A stretch of DNA of 64,000 nucleotides from Morella rubra (GCA_003952965.2 CM025853.1:2082776-2146775); one strand, 5' to 3'; numbered from the stretch's first letter, positions 1 to 12,910 are shown. Numbers and translations are program-made. The notes: generated by a model not told the origin, from the sequence alone.

Positions 1-450
1 TCTCCTCGACTCTTGGCGTCTCTAACTCTCTTGGCGTCTCTCTCTCTCTCGGTGTCTCTCTCTCTCCGCGTCTCACGAGGCCACGCTGCCTCTCCACCTC
101 ACAAGCTTCAAGGTCCAGATCTCTCTCATTCGACGATTTCCTTTGTTTGCTGTGACTTGTTTAGTTTATTTAACATTTGCCTTTGATTTTTTGTTTCTCT
201 GATTTATGAATTGTAGTTTAGTGTGGATTGTAGTTTAGTGTTTATTATTCAAGAATATTAATAGATTTGAATATTTGCATTTTACAGGGTGATTTACAAA
301 GTTGCTAATAAATTCGTGTATTGCTATTGACGAGAATTAAATCAGGTTTGCATTTCCCATTTTACTATTTTAAATCTGGTTTATGATAGAGATTGAAAGT
401 TAGGATTGTGTTGGTTTTGTGGAGATCGGAGGTCAGGGTTGATTTGTTGT
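1..450 (+). repeat. First copy of hAT 5' leader (truncated)
   Basis: CT-rich leader with repeated ggcgtctctctctc blocks, then a tract with cacgaggccacg, a ttttacag acceptor-like site, tgacgagaattaaatcagg, and gatagagattgaaagttaggatt. The same ordered landmarks recur at 1660-2060, directly upstream of a hAT transposase. This is therefore a diverged duplicate of that 5' untranslated/intron region without its coding part. It may continue left of the window. Confidence 0.6.
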
Positions 451-470
451 TGGATTTGGATGAATTTTTA

Positions 471-1012
471 GTTTTGTTTTGTTGGATATTTTTTGCTGAT
501 TGGAAGTTAAATATTTTTAGTTTTGTTTTGTTGGATTTTTTTGCTGATTGGAAGTTAAATATTTTTAGTTTTGTTTTGTTGGATTTTTTGCTGATTGGAA
601 GTTAAATAATTGCATTTTGTTTTGTTGGATTTTTTTGCTGATTGGAAGTTAAATATTTGCATTTTGTTTTGTTGGATATTTTTGCTGTTTGGAAGTTAAA
701 TAATTGCATTTTGTTTTGTTGGATATTTTTGCTGATTGGAAGTTAAATAATTGCATTTGCATTTGTCAATTGCGATATTGCTTTTTGTTTTGTTGGATAT
801 TTTTGCTGGAAGTTAAATAATTGCATTTTGTTTTTTATTTCTGATTCGGAGTTTTTGCTGATTGGAAGTTTTTATATTAATTTTGTTGGATATTTTTGCT
901 GATTGGAAGTTAAATAATTGCATTTTGTTTTGTTGGATATTTTTGCTGATTGGAAGTTAAATAATTGCATTTTGTTTTGTTGGATATTTTTGCTGATTGG
1001 AAGTTAAATATT
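471..1012 (+). repeat. Minisatellite, about 45-55 bp unit, about 10 copies
   Basis: Tandem array whose unit reads roughly ttgttttgttggatatttt, tgctgattggaagttaaat, then attgcatt. Unit lengths vary, one copy lacks the gattg part, and a degenerate stretch near 760-880 interrupts the array. It follows the first hAT leader copy. The short reading frame across 393-605 is made only of this repeat and is not a gene. Confidence 0.85.
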
Positions 1013-1609
1013 TATTTTTATTTAGTGAAAATGATGGCTTTAGCCTGTTAATGTAAAAAATTATAGAGTAAAATCGTTACGTCGTCATTAAATTAAAATA
1101 GCAATTTAGTTCAGATACAAAGTGTCACAATTTCAATAGTTGGTGGAGAAAAAGTGTATTAACTCTTATCACTTAGTATTGTTTTTACTGTATCAATGCC
1201 ATTGTTGAAATCCTTATTTTTAAGCTGATATGCAATTCAACCAAATTGAAAAAAGTGAAATAACTTATATTCAAGAATTAGTTTTGTAATAAAGGTTGGG
1301 TGCAATGGTTCCCAATAAATTGTTCTATTTTGCATGCGTTGGTTTAATGTACTAAATGAAATTATTGAAAAAAAATACATTCTTAATTTTGGTACAATAG
1401 TTGGATATTAGTTGATGAAATCATGCTGTATTGATACAGGGTAACATCCCCACTTCTAGTCAAAGATTTTCTATCTCATATCTGTTTTCTGTTTATTAGA
1501 TTAGAAACTTTTGTATAATATCTCCTATTAAGCTACAAGCAAATAAGTAGACTTTTTTAGGGATTGTTTTAGAAAAAATAAATATCCAATATATACGTCG
1601 TCGTTAGCC
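1013..1609. other. AT-rich spacer, no gene seen
   Basis: About 600 bases of AT-rich sequence between the minisatellite and the second hAT leader. No coding potential, RNA gene or clear element ends were seen. It probably belongs to the decayed first hAT copy or its target DNA. Confidence 0.4.
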
Positions 1610-4600
1610 CTCTCCCCCAATTCCCTTTCTTTCCCCCCAGTCGTCGATGCCCTTGTCGTCGCCCCACACCCCTCCGGCGTCTCTCTCTCGGCGTCTCTCT
1701 CTCTCTGGCACTCTCTCTCTATCTCACGAGGCCACGCCGCCTCTCAGCCTCACAGGCCTCCAGGTCCAAATCTCTCTCTCAACTTCTTCCCTCGATTCTT
1801 TCTTCGTTGGATTTTTTACCTTTGCTCCGACTTTTGCTTATTGTTTTTAAGAAAAATAAATCGACTTTTGCTTATTGTTTTTACAGAGCTCGTGATTTGC
1901 AAAGAAGATACTAATTTCTTTGTACTGCTGTTGACGAGAATCAAATCAGGTTAGTATTTCCCATTTTCCTAAGTTACTGTTAGTTTGTGATAGAGATTGA
2001 AAGTTAGGATTATGTTGGTTCTGTGGAGATCGGAGGTCAGGGCTCGATTTGCTGATTTTATGTTGTTGGATTGTTTTATGATTTTATGTTGTTGGATTGT
2101 TTGTTAATTTGTTTTTTTTTTAATGTGGTCTAGATGGAAGAGACTCCAACAAGTACCCTTGATAATGAGACTCCCATGAATGTGATTGATATTAAAGATG
2201 AGGTGGATGGGGTGCATATTGATCTTGATGATGATAACCCTAGTATTAATACTGCCCCTAGTCGACCTTTTGCTAAAAGGAAAGAGTCTAGAGATTCTTC
2301 ATTAGTATGGGAACATTTTACAAAGGTTGAGGGTTTGCCTGCTCATTCACCTAAAGCTGCGTGTAACTATTGTGGGAGACAATATTATTGTCATTCTAAG
2401 AGAAATGGAACCTCATCGATGATAAGCCACTTGGAGAATCAGTGTAAAAAATACCCTTATCGGTTTGGGTGGCTGATAAAAATCAGCCCACATTGAGCTT
2501 TGATAAGAAACCTGAGGGGGAGGGGAATAGTTCTAGTTCTATGATCATGCATAGGTATAATGCTGAGGACCTTCGACAAGCAATTGCTGAGTTTGTTATT
2601 GGTGATGAACACCCATTTAGAGTTGTTGAGGGTCGTTGGTTTAGAGGCTTTTGAAGAAGTTTGAACCTAGATTTCAGATGCCATCTCGTATAACGGTTGC
2701 TAGGGATTGTTTCAAGATCTACAATGTAGAGAAAGCAAAGTTGAAAACATCTTTGAAGTCACTTTCTAGTAGAGTTTGTCTCACTACCGACACTTGGACT
2801 TCTAATCAGAACTTGAATTATATGTGTCTCACTGCACACTTCATTGATGATGATTGGAAATTGCACAAGAGAATTATCAACTTTTGTTTGGTTGCTAATC
2901 ATAAAGGAGATACACTTGGGATGAATATTGAGGCGTGTCTTCTTGAGTGGGGTATTGCTAGTAAGATTTTTACTGTCACGGTTGATAATGCCTCTTCAAA
3001 TGATGTTGCACTTGAATTTTTAAGAGGCGCTTGAAACCCAACATCGCCCTTGATGGACAATTTCTACATATGAGGTGTTGTGCCCATATTTTGAACCTTG
3101 TAGTGAATGAGGGATTGAAAGAATATGATGAGTCTATCATAAGGGTGCACAATGCAGTGAGGTATGTGAGATCTTCTCCAGCTAGGATGGATAGTTTTAA
3201 GAGATGTGCTGAAAAAGATAACATAGAATGTAAGGCTATGTTGTGTCTTGATGTTGCCACAAGATGGAATTCTACTTATCTGATGTTGGAGAAAGCAGAG
3301 AAATATGAAAAGATCTTTGACCGGCTCCATGATGAGGATCCCACATACAGGAAGTACTTTACTGAAGGTGCCAATGAGTCACTGCGTTTGGGACCTCCTC
3401 AGTTTATGGATTGGGAGCAAGTTAGGTTATTTGTTCAATTTTTGGAGTTGTTTTATGAGGCTACTATACAGTTTTCAGGATCTTCATATGTGACTGCAAA
3501 TATCTACTTTCAAGAGATTTGTATTATCCAAGAGAATATTTGTGACTTGTGTGAAAGTGGTAATCATATTTTGAAAAATATGGCAACGAGTATGAAGAGA
3601 AAATATGATAAGTATTGGGGGATCTCTTCGAAAATGAATATGTTGTTGTTTATTGCTGTGGTGCTTGATCCAAGGTATAAGCTGACTACTTTAGAGCTTT
3701 GGTTCAAGCAAAACTATCCAACTGAAGAGGGGGATGTAATGTTCGCCTTTATGAAAAATGTGTTTGATCGGTTGTGTGCGGAGTATACTGATAAGTTTGG
3801 TACTGTTGAAGCAACACCTCAAGCTTCTCGTCCTACGCATAAGGTTGGAGAGGGTAATCAAACTCGCCAATTGAAGTTGGCTCGCATCCTTGAAAGGCTT
3901 GAAGAGTCTACATCTATGGGTGATGGCAAATCAGAGGTGGAACAGTATTTGACTGATGGTCGTGAGGCAAGAACTGAGGAATTCAATATTTTACAGTGGT
4001 GGAAGTCCAATGCATCTAAGTATCCTATTCTTGCTCACATGGCTCGGGATGTTATGGCTATCCCAATTTCTACAGTATCTTCTGAGTCTGCTTTTAGCAC
4101 CGGAGGACGTGTTCTAGACCCTTATCGGAGTTCATTGGCTCCTCGAACAGTGGAGCCCTCATATGTGCACAAAATTGGATAGGGGAAGACTCTATTGCTG
4201 AGTCAGTTGTTGATTATGAGTTAGTGAAAATGTAGAGAAATATGAAGAAGAAGCAGGTATTTTAATTTATCTAGTCAATTATAATTTATTTTAATCACAA
4301 TTTATATTTATGTATACTTAACTTGCTTTGATTTGCTATTTGTTTTCAACAGTGGAGATCCTTGGGCCGTCCGAGAAGCGCCCAGTTAACGATTAAATGT
4401 AATGGAAGTTGGAATATTTGAAACTTGTTCTAATTTTAATTTTTTTTTTTAATTTTAATTTTTTTTTTGTTAATTGTTAACTTTTTATTTTATTTTTTTT
4501 TTTTGTTTTTTAATTGTACTTGTTAGGGCTAGATGTTAAATAGCCCATTTGTTTTTCTTATTTTTTTTTTTAAGTATGTTGTTAACTGTTATTTGTAGCA

Positions 4601-4994
4601 GAAATTATTTGTTATGAGTCTTAGGACCCTTGCGGCATGCACAGCTACAAAAACCCAAAGAAGCATAAAACTTGCATTATAATGTGTTAAATCGTGTGAA
4701 AGATTTGAAAAATAGGTAAATTTTGGCCACCGAATGGGCTGAACAAAGAGAGATTTGGGCTTTAAAAAATTTTAAATGAATTTGGGCCATTTAATTAAAT
4801 TTTAAAAAAAGTTAATTTTGGGCCCTTTAAAAGCCCAACCGACCGAACCGGGCCGACCCCCGAACTTGGTCGGCCCGGCCGGTTCTCCCAACTGACGGTT
4901 CGACCGTCGGTTGGAGAATTATGAAAACCGAACCAGTCGGTTCGGCCCACGGTTCAGGTCCAAAACCGAACCGACTGGTCGGTCTTCACCCCTA
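1610..4994 (+). mobile_element. hAT DNA transposon (RICESLEEPER/BED type), decayed
   Basis: Includes a CT-rich 5' leader with an intron-like segment (1610-2133), a broken BED-finger/hAT transposase (2134-4235) and a 3' untranslated part. The 3' end carries GC-rich subterminal repeats (gaccgaaccggg, ggtcggcccggccggttc, cgaaccgactggtcggtc at about 4845-4985) and a right terminus CACCCCTA at 4987-4994, the reverse complement of the usual TAGGGGTG hAT-type end. No matching left terminus was found, so it is lost or lies left of position 1. The last bases before unique DNA are ttcaccccta. Confidence 0.75.
2134..4235 (+). pseudogene. hAT transposase, BED zinc finger, several frameshifts
   Basis: The reading begins METPTSTL-like at 2134. 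A BED finger follows with CNYCGRQYYC and a HLENQC end (about 2320-2450). Then come the DNA-binding/catalytic body, with CLTTDTWTS at about 2780 and TVDNASSND at about 2980, and the central region with RCCAHILNLVV at about 3075. Last is the hAT dimerisation block at about 3940-4180 with LQWWKSNASKYPIL, ISTVSSESAFS and GGRVLDPYRSSL. The frame changes near 2465-2495, at about 2648 (TTTTGAAG), near 3025 and near 4150. After the last shift the expected C-terminus LICAQNW runs to a stop at 4233-4235. Order and motifs are those of Ac/RICESLEEPER-like transposases. Four shifts make it inactive as it stands, although much of the sequence is still well conserved. Confidence 0.88.
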
Positions 4995-5434
4995 CTATAA
5001 TCATGCCCAAAGATGGCTGCTAAATTAGTTGCCCTCTCCCTCCCTTTTGCTTAGGAAAAAAAAAAAAAAACTAATGTGCTTTGCAGTGCAGGCCAAACAT
5101 TTTTCTTAATAATTCCAACCAGTTATCGAGACCAAATCCATAATATCTTGTAGATTAATCGATCAATCAATTGCCAATAAGTTGTTGAATGGCAAAATGT
5201 AAGAAGTTTTGTTGATTAATCATCCATTAAAGATGAACTGCAGATCAATTGTGCTGAATATACACTTAATTGTCGGCGAAAATCAGAAGAGAACAAAAGA
5301 ATTTCTCTGAGGCATACTTTCAGAGTAAAGCATTTTACCGTGGCAATTATTTTTGCCCAAACTTAAATTGCGTGAGTTTGAATTAGTCAAGTTGTGTTAT
5401 GAACAGCTGAAATACCTAATAATCCCTTGTGTGG
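4995..5434. other. 3' flank of gene 1, no feature
   Basis: AT-rich sequence between the hAT right end and the stop codon of the minus-strand gene. It would hold that gene's 3' untranslated region. No coding signal was seen. Confidence 0.4.
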
Positions 5435-8400
5435 TTATTGCGAATTGGAAGGTGGGACGTTGGTGTACTTAGTACAATCAAATGGGCCGACCCCTTGGTT
5501 ATTTTTCCTTTTCACCTGAGAAAACAAAATATGAATGAGAGATGTCAATAAAATAATTCCTACACCAAATGCATTTCCTCCTCATATTTTATATCAATAC
5601 AAATATGCCAACTAGAATGCTTTCTTGACCTTGCAAAGTATGCCAAGGAATTGTGGACTGCTTAATTGAGTACCAAGAATTAGGTCAAATATGTTATAGA
5701 GATAAACTTGCTATTCAAAGTAGCACGCTACAAAGATTGTAGCAGACTGCTTAGAGTAAACGGTAAGGATTATAATTTTTTTTTTTTGTTGGGAGGTGGG
5801 GGGCTGGCGAGGAATTGAAATTACCATTGACAGTCAGGACGTTGTAGCTTTGTGGTCTTAATGACATCTTTCAATTACGGAATACCACGCAAAAACACGA
5901 CCAATCACAGCATGCAACAGAATATAAGGTGATTCAACTAGTTATTGAGAGCGACTACCGGATCGAATAGCAACTGTTGTCGTTTCGTGTGCATATAAAC
6001 CTACTTGCAAACTTCTAACTCAGTTTACGTGTCTTTTTTTTTTTTTTCTAAGTAACTCAGTTTACGTGTCAAAAGAAATGTTTCATCAGTACGTGATCGT
6101 TGAAGAAAATCTGCCTATTTTCAACAGACTTCCTAGATTTTTCAACTAAGCAACGCATTCACATATTTAGTAATGACCGAATCCAATCCATGTCATGTGA
6201 AAGCAACTTGTGTCTATGAAATATTGGGCCATACCGGGGACCAAGGACTGGGTTCTGGTTGAGACTTGTCCGGGGGTGAGTTCTGTACGGCACCACCTTT
6301 CATGGTTAGAACTTCCTGCAGATAACTCTGTATGAGATGCCTACATCTAAACAACCATTAACGACAGACCATGAAGAAAATCACAAGCTGCAAATACCAT
6401 GGCATTCAGATGTTCGAAATTCTTCAACTATATCCATGATTTGATAAGTATATAAGGTTCAAATGGTATTAAACAAGATAGCTTCATTGATACTACTCAA
6501 CAACGAGAACATCTATCTGAGAGAAATCTTCTAAATTTTTGGCATCAGAGTCAGGTCTTGACTTTACCAGATTCATGCCAAAAAGTTAGTCTGATGATTC
6601 AAACTAGAGAACTAACCAAAAATGTACGCACTAAACTAATATGGAAAGTTTTTAGTTATTCCTTCGCAACCATTTTATAAAATGGTAAAAGCTCAAACTG
6701 GCCTCCCCATAGAAGTATTACTATTGATATCATTTTTAACTTACTCTGTATAGAAGAATACGTCTAACTTTGTGTTCACTAATATTTCAACAAGTTAATG
6801 CTATGACTTGAGAAGAGAAAGAAGAAAATATTTTAAATATGAGATGAAATCATTATCAAGAATCAACCAACAATAAGAACAGCATCAATTGGCATTGGAA
6901 CACTCCCCCTCCCCTTCTTTCTTAATAGCTTAGTTTTCTGTAGGCAGAATCCTCTGGTAAATAGTACGCAACTTTTTTTAATTTAACTTTTCACTTATTC
7001 ACATCCAACCTATGAAGCAACATGAAAAATGAATGTATGACTATAGACATCGACTTTAGTTGAGGGCTATCCATGGGTTTGGCTTGATTGTAGATTTTCT
7101 ACCCAACCATTTAAAACAATATACTTATTAATACAATGCTGTTGCACCCGCTGATATATATATCAACATCCACACAAGACAGTAAATCCATTTCCAACTC
7201 CATCTGTTCCAAGATATCCACACAAGAGAGTGCATCCATAGGACAACAAAAATCTGTGAACAAGAAATTGAAAATAGAACAATCATAACTAAATCTAGTT
7301 GTAAGTGTGGGGAAGAGAATTAATATACCTCTCCAGCAGCTTCAAACGCAGCTAACCACTCATCAGAGAAGGGAGCAACATGAGGTGGAGGTTTTACCAC
7401 AATAGCATCTTGCTTCTTATCATTCTCAGGTTTTGTCCTGCCATTAGAAATTGCCATGTTAAAGCTTCTTCCTGAGTTCCAATGGGGACTGAAGATACAA
7501 TTCCTAAAAACACTAGAATGAGGGTATCCCAGGAAAAGAATATAGAAAACAAAAAAAAAAAAATTATCTAAGATAAAGGATAAAGACTTACAACTGTATT
7601 GCATCCTTTTCTTCACTGCTGTAAATGACCTGCTCCAACTCTTGCTGCATTTCACAGGTCTTAGAGATACTCGTTTCAGCTTGCCCCTGGAAACTTACAC
7701 TCTCCAATACATCTTGACTTTCTGATGCCTGATCAGTTGCGCCTGATAATCCCAATTCGTCGGTCAAAGAACATACTGCCTTTGAATTGGAAGTGGTGAC
7801 TGCCTCTGAAAATTTATCTGTCCTCATTTGTGCAGATGAATCAAACTCCAAAGAAAATGCTTGGCCTCTGAGGTCACTATCAGGCCTGAATTTTGTATCT
7901 CTATAACACTCAAGATTGTCAACCGATGGGTCAATGCCAGCAGAACCTGTCACTCTATCCTCCATGCCCAAGCACTTAGCCTTATGATCTGCATTCAGAA
8001 CATCATCTTGCAAAGAACCCAACACTGCATCCTCTATATGAAAGCTCTCAACCACATGATCTGTGCCCAGACCATCCTGCTGCAAAGGGGATTCCTGAGA
8101 AAAGAGATTGGAACTTCTTGATTCACTTTCATACACATGATATTGTTCAAAAACACTAGCACAATCATTGTCCTTCTTGAGTTCCTCAGATGTGGTGTTT
8201 GTAAGCAACAAGTGATTGTGTAAACACAAGGCATGATTACTATCCTCAGAAACTTGCTCTCCTAAAATGATAGAACTTTGAAGCTCAGGATGCCCTTGTT
8301 GGTCATCTGAGCGATCAACCACAATTAGGTACTGATTTGCTGGTGAAACACCTGCATTTATACTATTTCCACCATCAACTAACATACTGCCAGCTGGGTG

Positions 8401-11400
8401 TTGCACTGCATGTAATTCCTTAAACAGGTCATTGGATCCAACAATTTCTCCTTTAATTGGCTGATCCATGTTTTGAGATAGACCATTAGGGTTTTCCAAA
8501 ACACTTCCACAAGAACCTTCAACTTGTGAATTTTCTGCAGTAGCCCTGCAATTCAATTTTGTGGACCTTTCAAAAGACTGGCTCTTATCAAACAAAGTCT
8601 TCTGATGATATGTATCTGGACTCTGATTCTCCTTGAAAGATATCTCAGTTTCACAAGGACAAGGCAAAACCAGCCTTGCTTCTCCTGCAGACTTCCGTTT
8701 GACATTGTGTCTACCACTCAACAAATCAGTGGGCACTCTTACGGTCTTCTGATGACTGCCGCCAATGCCATCCTCGGGCTGAAACTCAGGGATCACACAG
8801 GTATCTATAGTCATCAAATGGCAATTTTTTTCTTCCAGAACCGAATTGCCTATGCCAGAACCATCCTTAAATTGCAATGCAGGGCTTAGATGGTATGCCA
8901 GATGGGGATTTTCCAATTCACTCCCACTAAAATCCCCACTTTTTGGAGAATCATTACCAGTTACATGATCTCCCTCCATCCTATCCAATTTGTACGGACT
9001 AACTTGACCGCAGAGGTCCATGTCATGTCCAAACTGTGAATCACTAGAAGCATTGTGGTTTCCAACAACCACTGGTTTGCTGTCTGGCAAAAGTGATGAA
9101 ACATCCTTGACCTGTCGGCACTCCACTGACTTAGCAACCTCATGACTGCAGTCTTGCATTGCAGGTGGTATTAGACAAAAAGCACTTAATCTTTTTGATT
9201 TGCTTTCACAGACACCACTTGCTTCCAATGTACAAGACTCAATATTCTGTTGGAGCTCCAGTTGTCCTCCAAATCTTTCATTTACTTCATCAGCAACCAT
9301 TGACGGTTGATTGTCATCTGGAGAACAGCTCAGAATAGCAACAGACATATGGCCATCTAATGGCTGAGCTTGTGCATTTCCCACAAGGGATTTGCTACTC
9401 ATTCCATCATCTAGACTAGCTTCATCTTTTGCCAGCTGCAATTCAGTTTCACTGCAATTTTTTACTTTTGAGCTGAAATCTTCCATACAATCAAATTTTA
9501 GGAAATCTTCGGATGGTTCTCTATCCTTGAAGAAACTACCGTTGCTTGCTAATAACCTCTGATTCTCACAAGATGTTTTATCATCTCTGCAGGTGAAAGG
9601 CTCCATCACCTCTGCTTGGTCACCAGATCCTCCCTTGAAATTATACACAGTGCTTAACCTATCATTATTTGCTTTTGAACTCCTCGGTGTACTGAAACAA
9701 CTGCCATCTCCAGAGTTGGACCCTGAAAAGGCACCGTTGTTTGTAGTTTCAAAGTTATGTGGTTTGTCATCTACAACTTGGTGATCAATTGGTTCATTCC
9801 TCTCAGAAAAACCTTTATCTTTAATGGGACGGTGAAGACAAGAAACTGAAGGGTCGTTTTCCACTTCTGTCTCAATTAGATCTTGTTTGCTCATGCAAAC
9901 ATCAGAAACCTTCTTGTTGTCATTAGATTTCTCCAACTGTCCACAACATGCCCCCTGTAAGAGAAATTTCTCATCAAATCTCTGCAATTCACCATCATCA
10001 AGAATGCTATGAACCTGTTGCTGATTTTTCATCACTTCATCTCTGTTATAATCCTCACATGCCACCTCCACTTCCATCTTCTGCCCACTATTCATTTTCA
10101 TGACAGAATTAATTTTTTCAATTCGTCTATCATGTGAAGCAAGGTTGACAGTAGATGGAACAGAGCATCCCAAACTCAGGCCTGAGACCTTCATATTGTC
10201 ACGTGTTTTCACGTTCTTGATTCCATTGGACATCTTCCCAGGGTAAGCTGGGGCCCTCAGATGTTGAGTATAGTTTATGGCGGAAGGTCTTCTCAAATTA
10301 TGAGTATTAGACACTAATGGATTGAGTGGTTTGGAACTTCTCTGTAATGGACCCCGCAAAGATTCAGCATTTGGCTGAAAAGCAAACATAATGAACAAGT
10401 GATTGGACAATTTGAACTGAATACTCAAAAGCCATTCCCTTTGTTCATGTCTTATGAACCTATTAGGTGAAACGATTGACATACCTTACCAAAAAAACCA
10501 AGTGACGGAGATGGCATTCGTAAACCTGAGGGTTTTGCAGTTTGAAGTTGTGCACGTTGCATGTTTCCAGCAGTATAGCAAGCATTTTGGAAGAGAGAAA
10601 CCTCCGTTTTGATGCCTCCATAATCATGGCTGTTCGTTGCTTGACTAGTTGAAGGAAGTAATGGATCTCGAACGACCTTAAGGCCATTACTAACCAGAGG
10701 ATGTTGTAAATTGGTTGATGGCTGTTTTTCTGATGTTGAAGTGACCTGTTATTATTTCATTAACACAATAATGAATATATTATTGCTAGTAAATAAAAAG
10801 CTGCCGATAGGGTTCAAGAAATTATTAGCCTATTCCTACAAGTTTCTAATACAATGAACACAAATGCTGCTGCTTCTAACAGCTTCAAGTTCTCACCACA
10901 TTCCTTCTAGATTGTCTAACAGATGTTCCAGAGGTTAAAATTTTGTTAGCAGGACCAGCTTTTGGTATATTTTGTGCACTTCTAAGATTATCCAAGGCCT
11001 TCGATCCATTCTTACTCTGAACATTAACTGCAGCATCAGACAAGGAACAAACCAAAACAAAACAGTTGAACATTACATCTTATATGAAGAGTATGAGAAA
11101 CCTAATCAACAGGGGGGTTGATGTTGTTTACAGGAGTACCTTGTTGAGCAATCTGATTCCGCTTTGAGTCACTTGCACATAGTGTAGCACCCTTTCTAGT
11201 CCTAGAAGGCAGACACGAATCTGGCTTTGAAACAGAGACTTTAGAAATTCTTGATGCTTTAGTTGCTGCTTTAGTTGTGTTCACATTAGCTGGCCTTTTT
11301 AGCGTTCAGAGAAGTCAAGGCCAATTCTTCAACCAACTAAAATAAATAAAGACAGAATTACTCAACTAAAACCATGCAAAACCATCAAATTTCCCAGAAG

Positions 11401-12910
11401 CAAGGATATGAAGATGAAGCCGACGGCCGAGGGCATCCACCATGTTTAGACCCACTTCTATTGACATCATGGGCTGCAAGCACCTTTTGCTTGGCCTGGA
11501 GATCACACATTTAACACAACTGCAGTAAGTTACATACCACACAAGTTTCATCCAATAAGAGTATTTGAAAACAGCAAACGTTGCAGAGCTTAAGCATTGA
11601 CCATCACTTCCACAGAAAGATAAAGAAAAATACTTGTGATCTTCAAACTTGAGAAGAACCTACCGCAGAAGCTGGGGCCGCATTATCTCTAGCTGGAGAA
11701 CTATGCTTTGGCAGTAAGTAACAACCACTCTTTCTATCTTCTTTCAGAGAACTTGTAGACAATTCCTTGAATAAATTTTCTTTGCATGCTTGCAAATCTC
11801 GTGAATCATGTGTGCCATCGAATTCACCAGACAAAGATTCTCTCCCTTCTTCGAGGATATCTGACAACATCTCCCCACCAACCTCACTAAAACTTCCACT
11901 AAGTATAGATAGTTCCATGGGATTCAGCACACCTGGACATCCACAAGAATCCAGCTCCATTTTTCCAAAATAAAAAATAAAAAATCAACTTTGATAGACA
12001 GAGAACTTAGGAGCACCTTCTTCAGTAAAAAAGGCTCGATCCCATGCCAAACTTTTCCGTAGATTGTATCCTCCTCCCTTTTTCCTCCTTTTCATTTGTT
12101 GTGGCTCCATACTGAGTTTTGGCACTTCTGATTTGTTCGCATGACCATTCTCTTTATCATTACCATCTATTTGCAATGAAGATTGTGGTTTTCCAGTATC
12201 CTCGCTTCCCTTACCCTCCGCTGTAAAACAAGCCATCTATTACTAATTATACCGTTACATGGTGGAGTAGAATCTCAATCACTCTGTTCCAACAACATAA
12301 TTTCCTTCACCCCAGGAATATTAACCAAAAATGCTCATCTTTTACTCTTTAGATATGAAACGAATAAAGGAAAATAAAGATTGACTACATTTTCTGAAGT
12401 GTGATGAAGTCCAAATCATTCAAACAAACAACCTTACCCCTAAGTATGGCGTAAACATTAATCATGAAGCAGATTTGAAGTAGGAGACAGACATTGAAGT
12501 AAGCACATTCTGGGTAAAATTACTGGAACCTTCCAAATCTTTACGAAGAAGAAAAAGAGGAAGAGAACAAACCTCAAGGATAAATCAATAAATGCACAAA
12601 ACAATGCTTACTAACACAATATCAGAATTGTACATAAATAGCACCCTAGAGAGCGAAATGACATGAAACCAACAAAAGATTCAGAGAAAAAAAATCCAAT
12701 GTTTGAAGTAACATGGAAGTAAGAGTGAAAACCCTAACCTGTTAGAGGGCCAAGAGAATGAGAATCAACAGACAGCTTCGGTCCTCCAATTTGGAGAGGG
12801 GAGCACAAGAAATAGTTGTTGTTAATGGTCGAAGCGTCATCGTTTGGAATTTGTAGCAGCAGAGAATCGTCTTCGCCCGAGATCTCCAAGAGCGAGAGAT
12901 CCGACTCCAT
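5435..12910 (-). CDS. Plant-conserved protein of unknown function, 11 exons, about 1468 aa
   Basis: I built the model from splice sites and frame. Exons: 12739-12910, 12017-12220, 11664-11932, 11410-11495, 11140-11303, 10897-11027, 10485-10745, 7592-10374, 7329-7503, 6235-6315 and 5435-5515. Exon lengths keep one open frame from MESDLSLLEIS to a TAA at 5437-5435. All introns are GT-AG except intron 4, which is AT-AC. Conserved blocks are GGGYNLRKSLAWDRAFF (residues 106-122, continuing VLNPMELS), KPSGLRMPSPSLGFF (413-427) and a C-terminus with APFSDEWLAAFEAAGE, then SPPDKSQPEPSPWSPVKRK and VGPFDCTKYTN. Residues 430-1356 are one exon, rich in Ser, Asp and Glu and probably disordered. No transmembrane segment or signal peptide was seen. 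I recognise the blocks as a plant-specific family but know no established function. The last two 81-nt exons lie about 1.0 and 0.7 kb beyond their neighbours and are easily missed. The exon 6 donor could be one codon earlier. Confidence 0.85.
11304..11409 (-). other. U12-type AT-AC intron (intron 4 of gene 1)
   Basis: Read on the minus strand, the intron starts ATATCCTTG at 11409 and ends TCTGAAC at 11304. The 5' site matches the U12 consensus ATATCCTT. A branch-site match, CCTTGAC, lies about 10 nt before the AC end, within the usual short U12 distance. No GT-AG pair here keeps the frame, because the unspliced frame meets a TGA just downstream. The AT-AC pair joins TC to G in one serine codon and restores LKRPANVN. 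Length 106 nt. Confidence 0.85.

Noticed and set aside
471-1012. Regularly spaced repeats resembling a CRISPR array
   Set aside because: Units are directly tandem with no unique spacers, in a plant nuclear context. It is a minisatellite.
7140-7260. Alternative last exon of gene 1 after a good acceptor (ttcttgttcacag)
   Set aside because: The in-phase translation is tryptophan-rich and unlike relatives, while exons at 6235-6315 and 5435-5515 restore the conserved C-terminus.
11366-11551. Short minus-strand frame ending FDGFAWF
   Set aside because: It reads through exon 4 of gene 1 in a wrong frame and into the AT-AC intron; the true frame of the exon differs.
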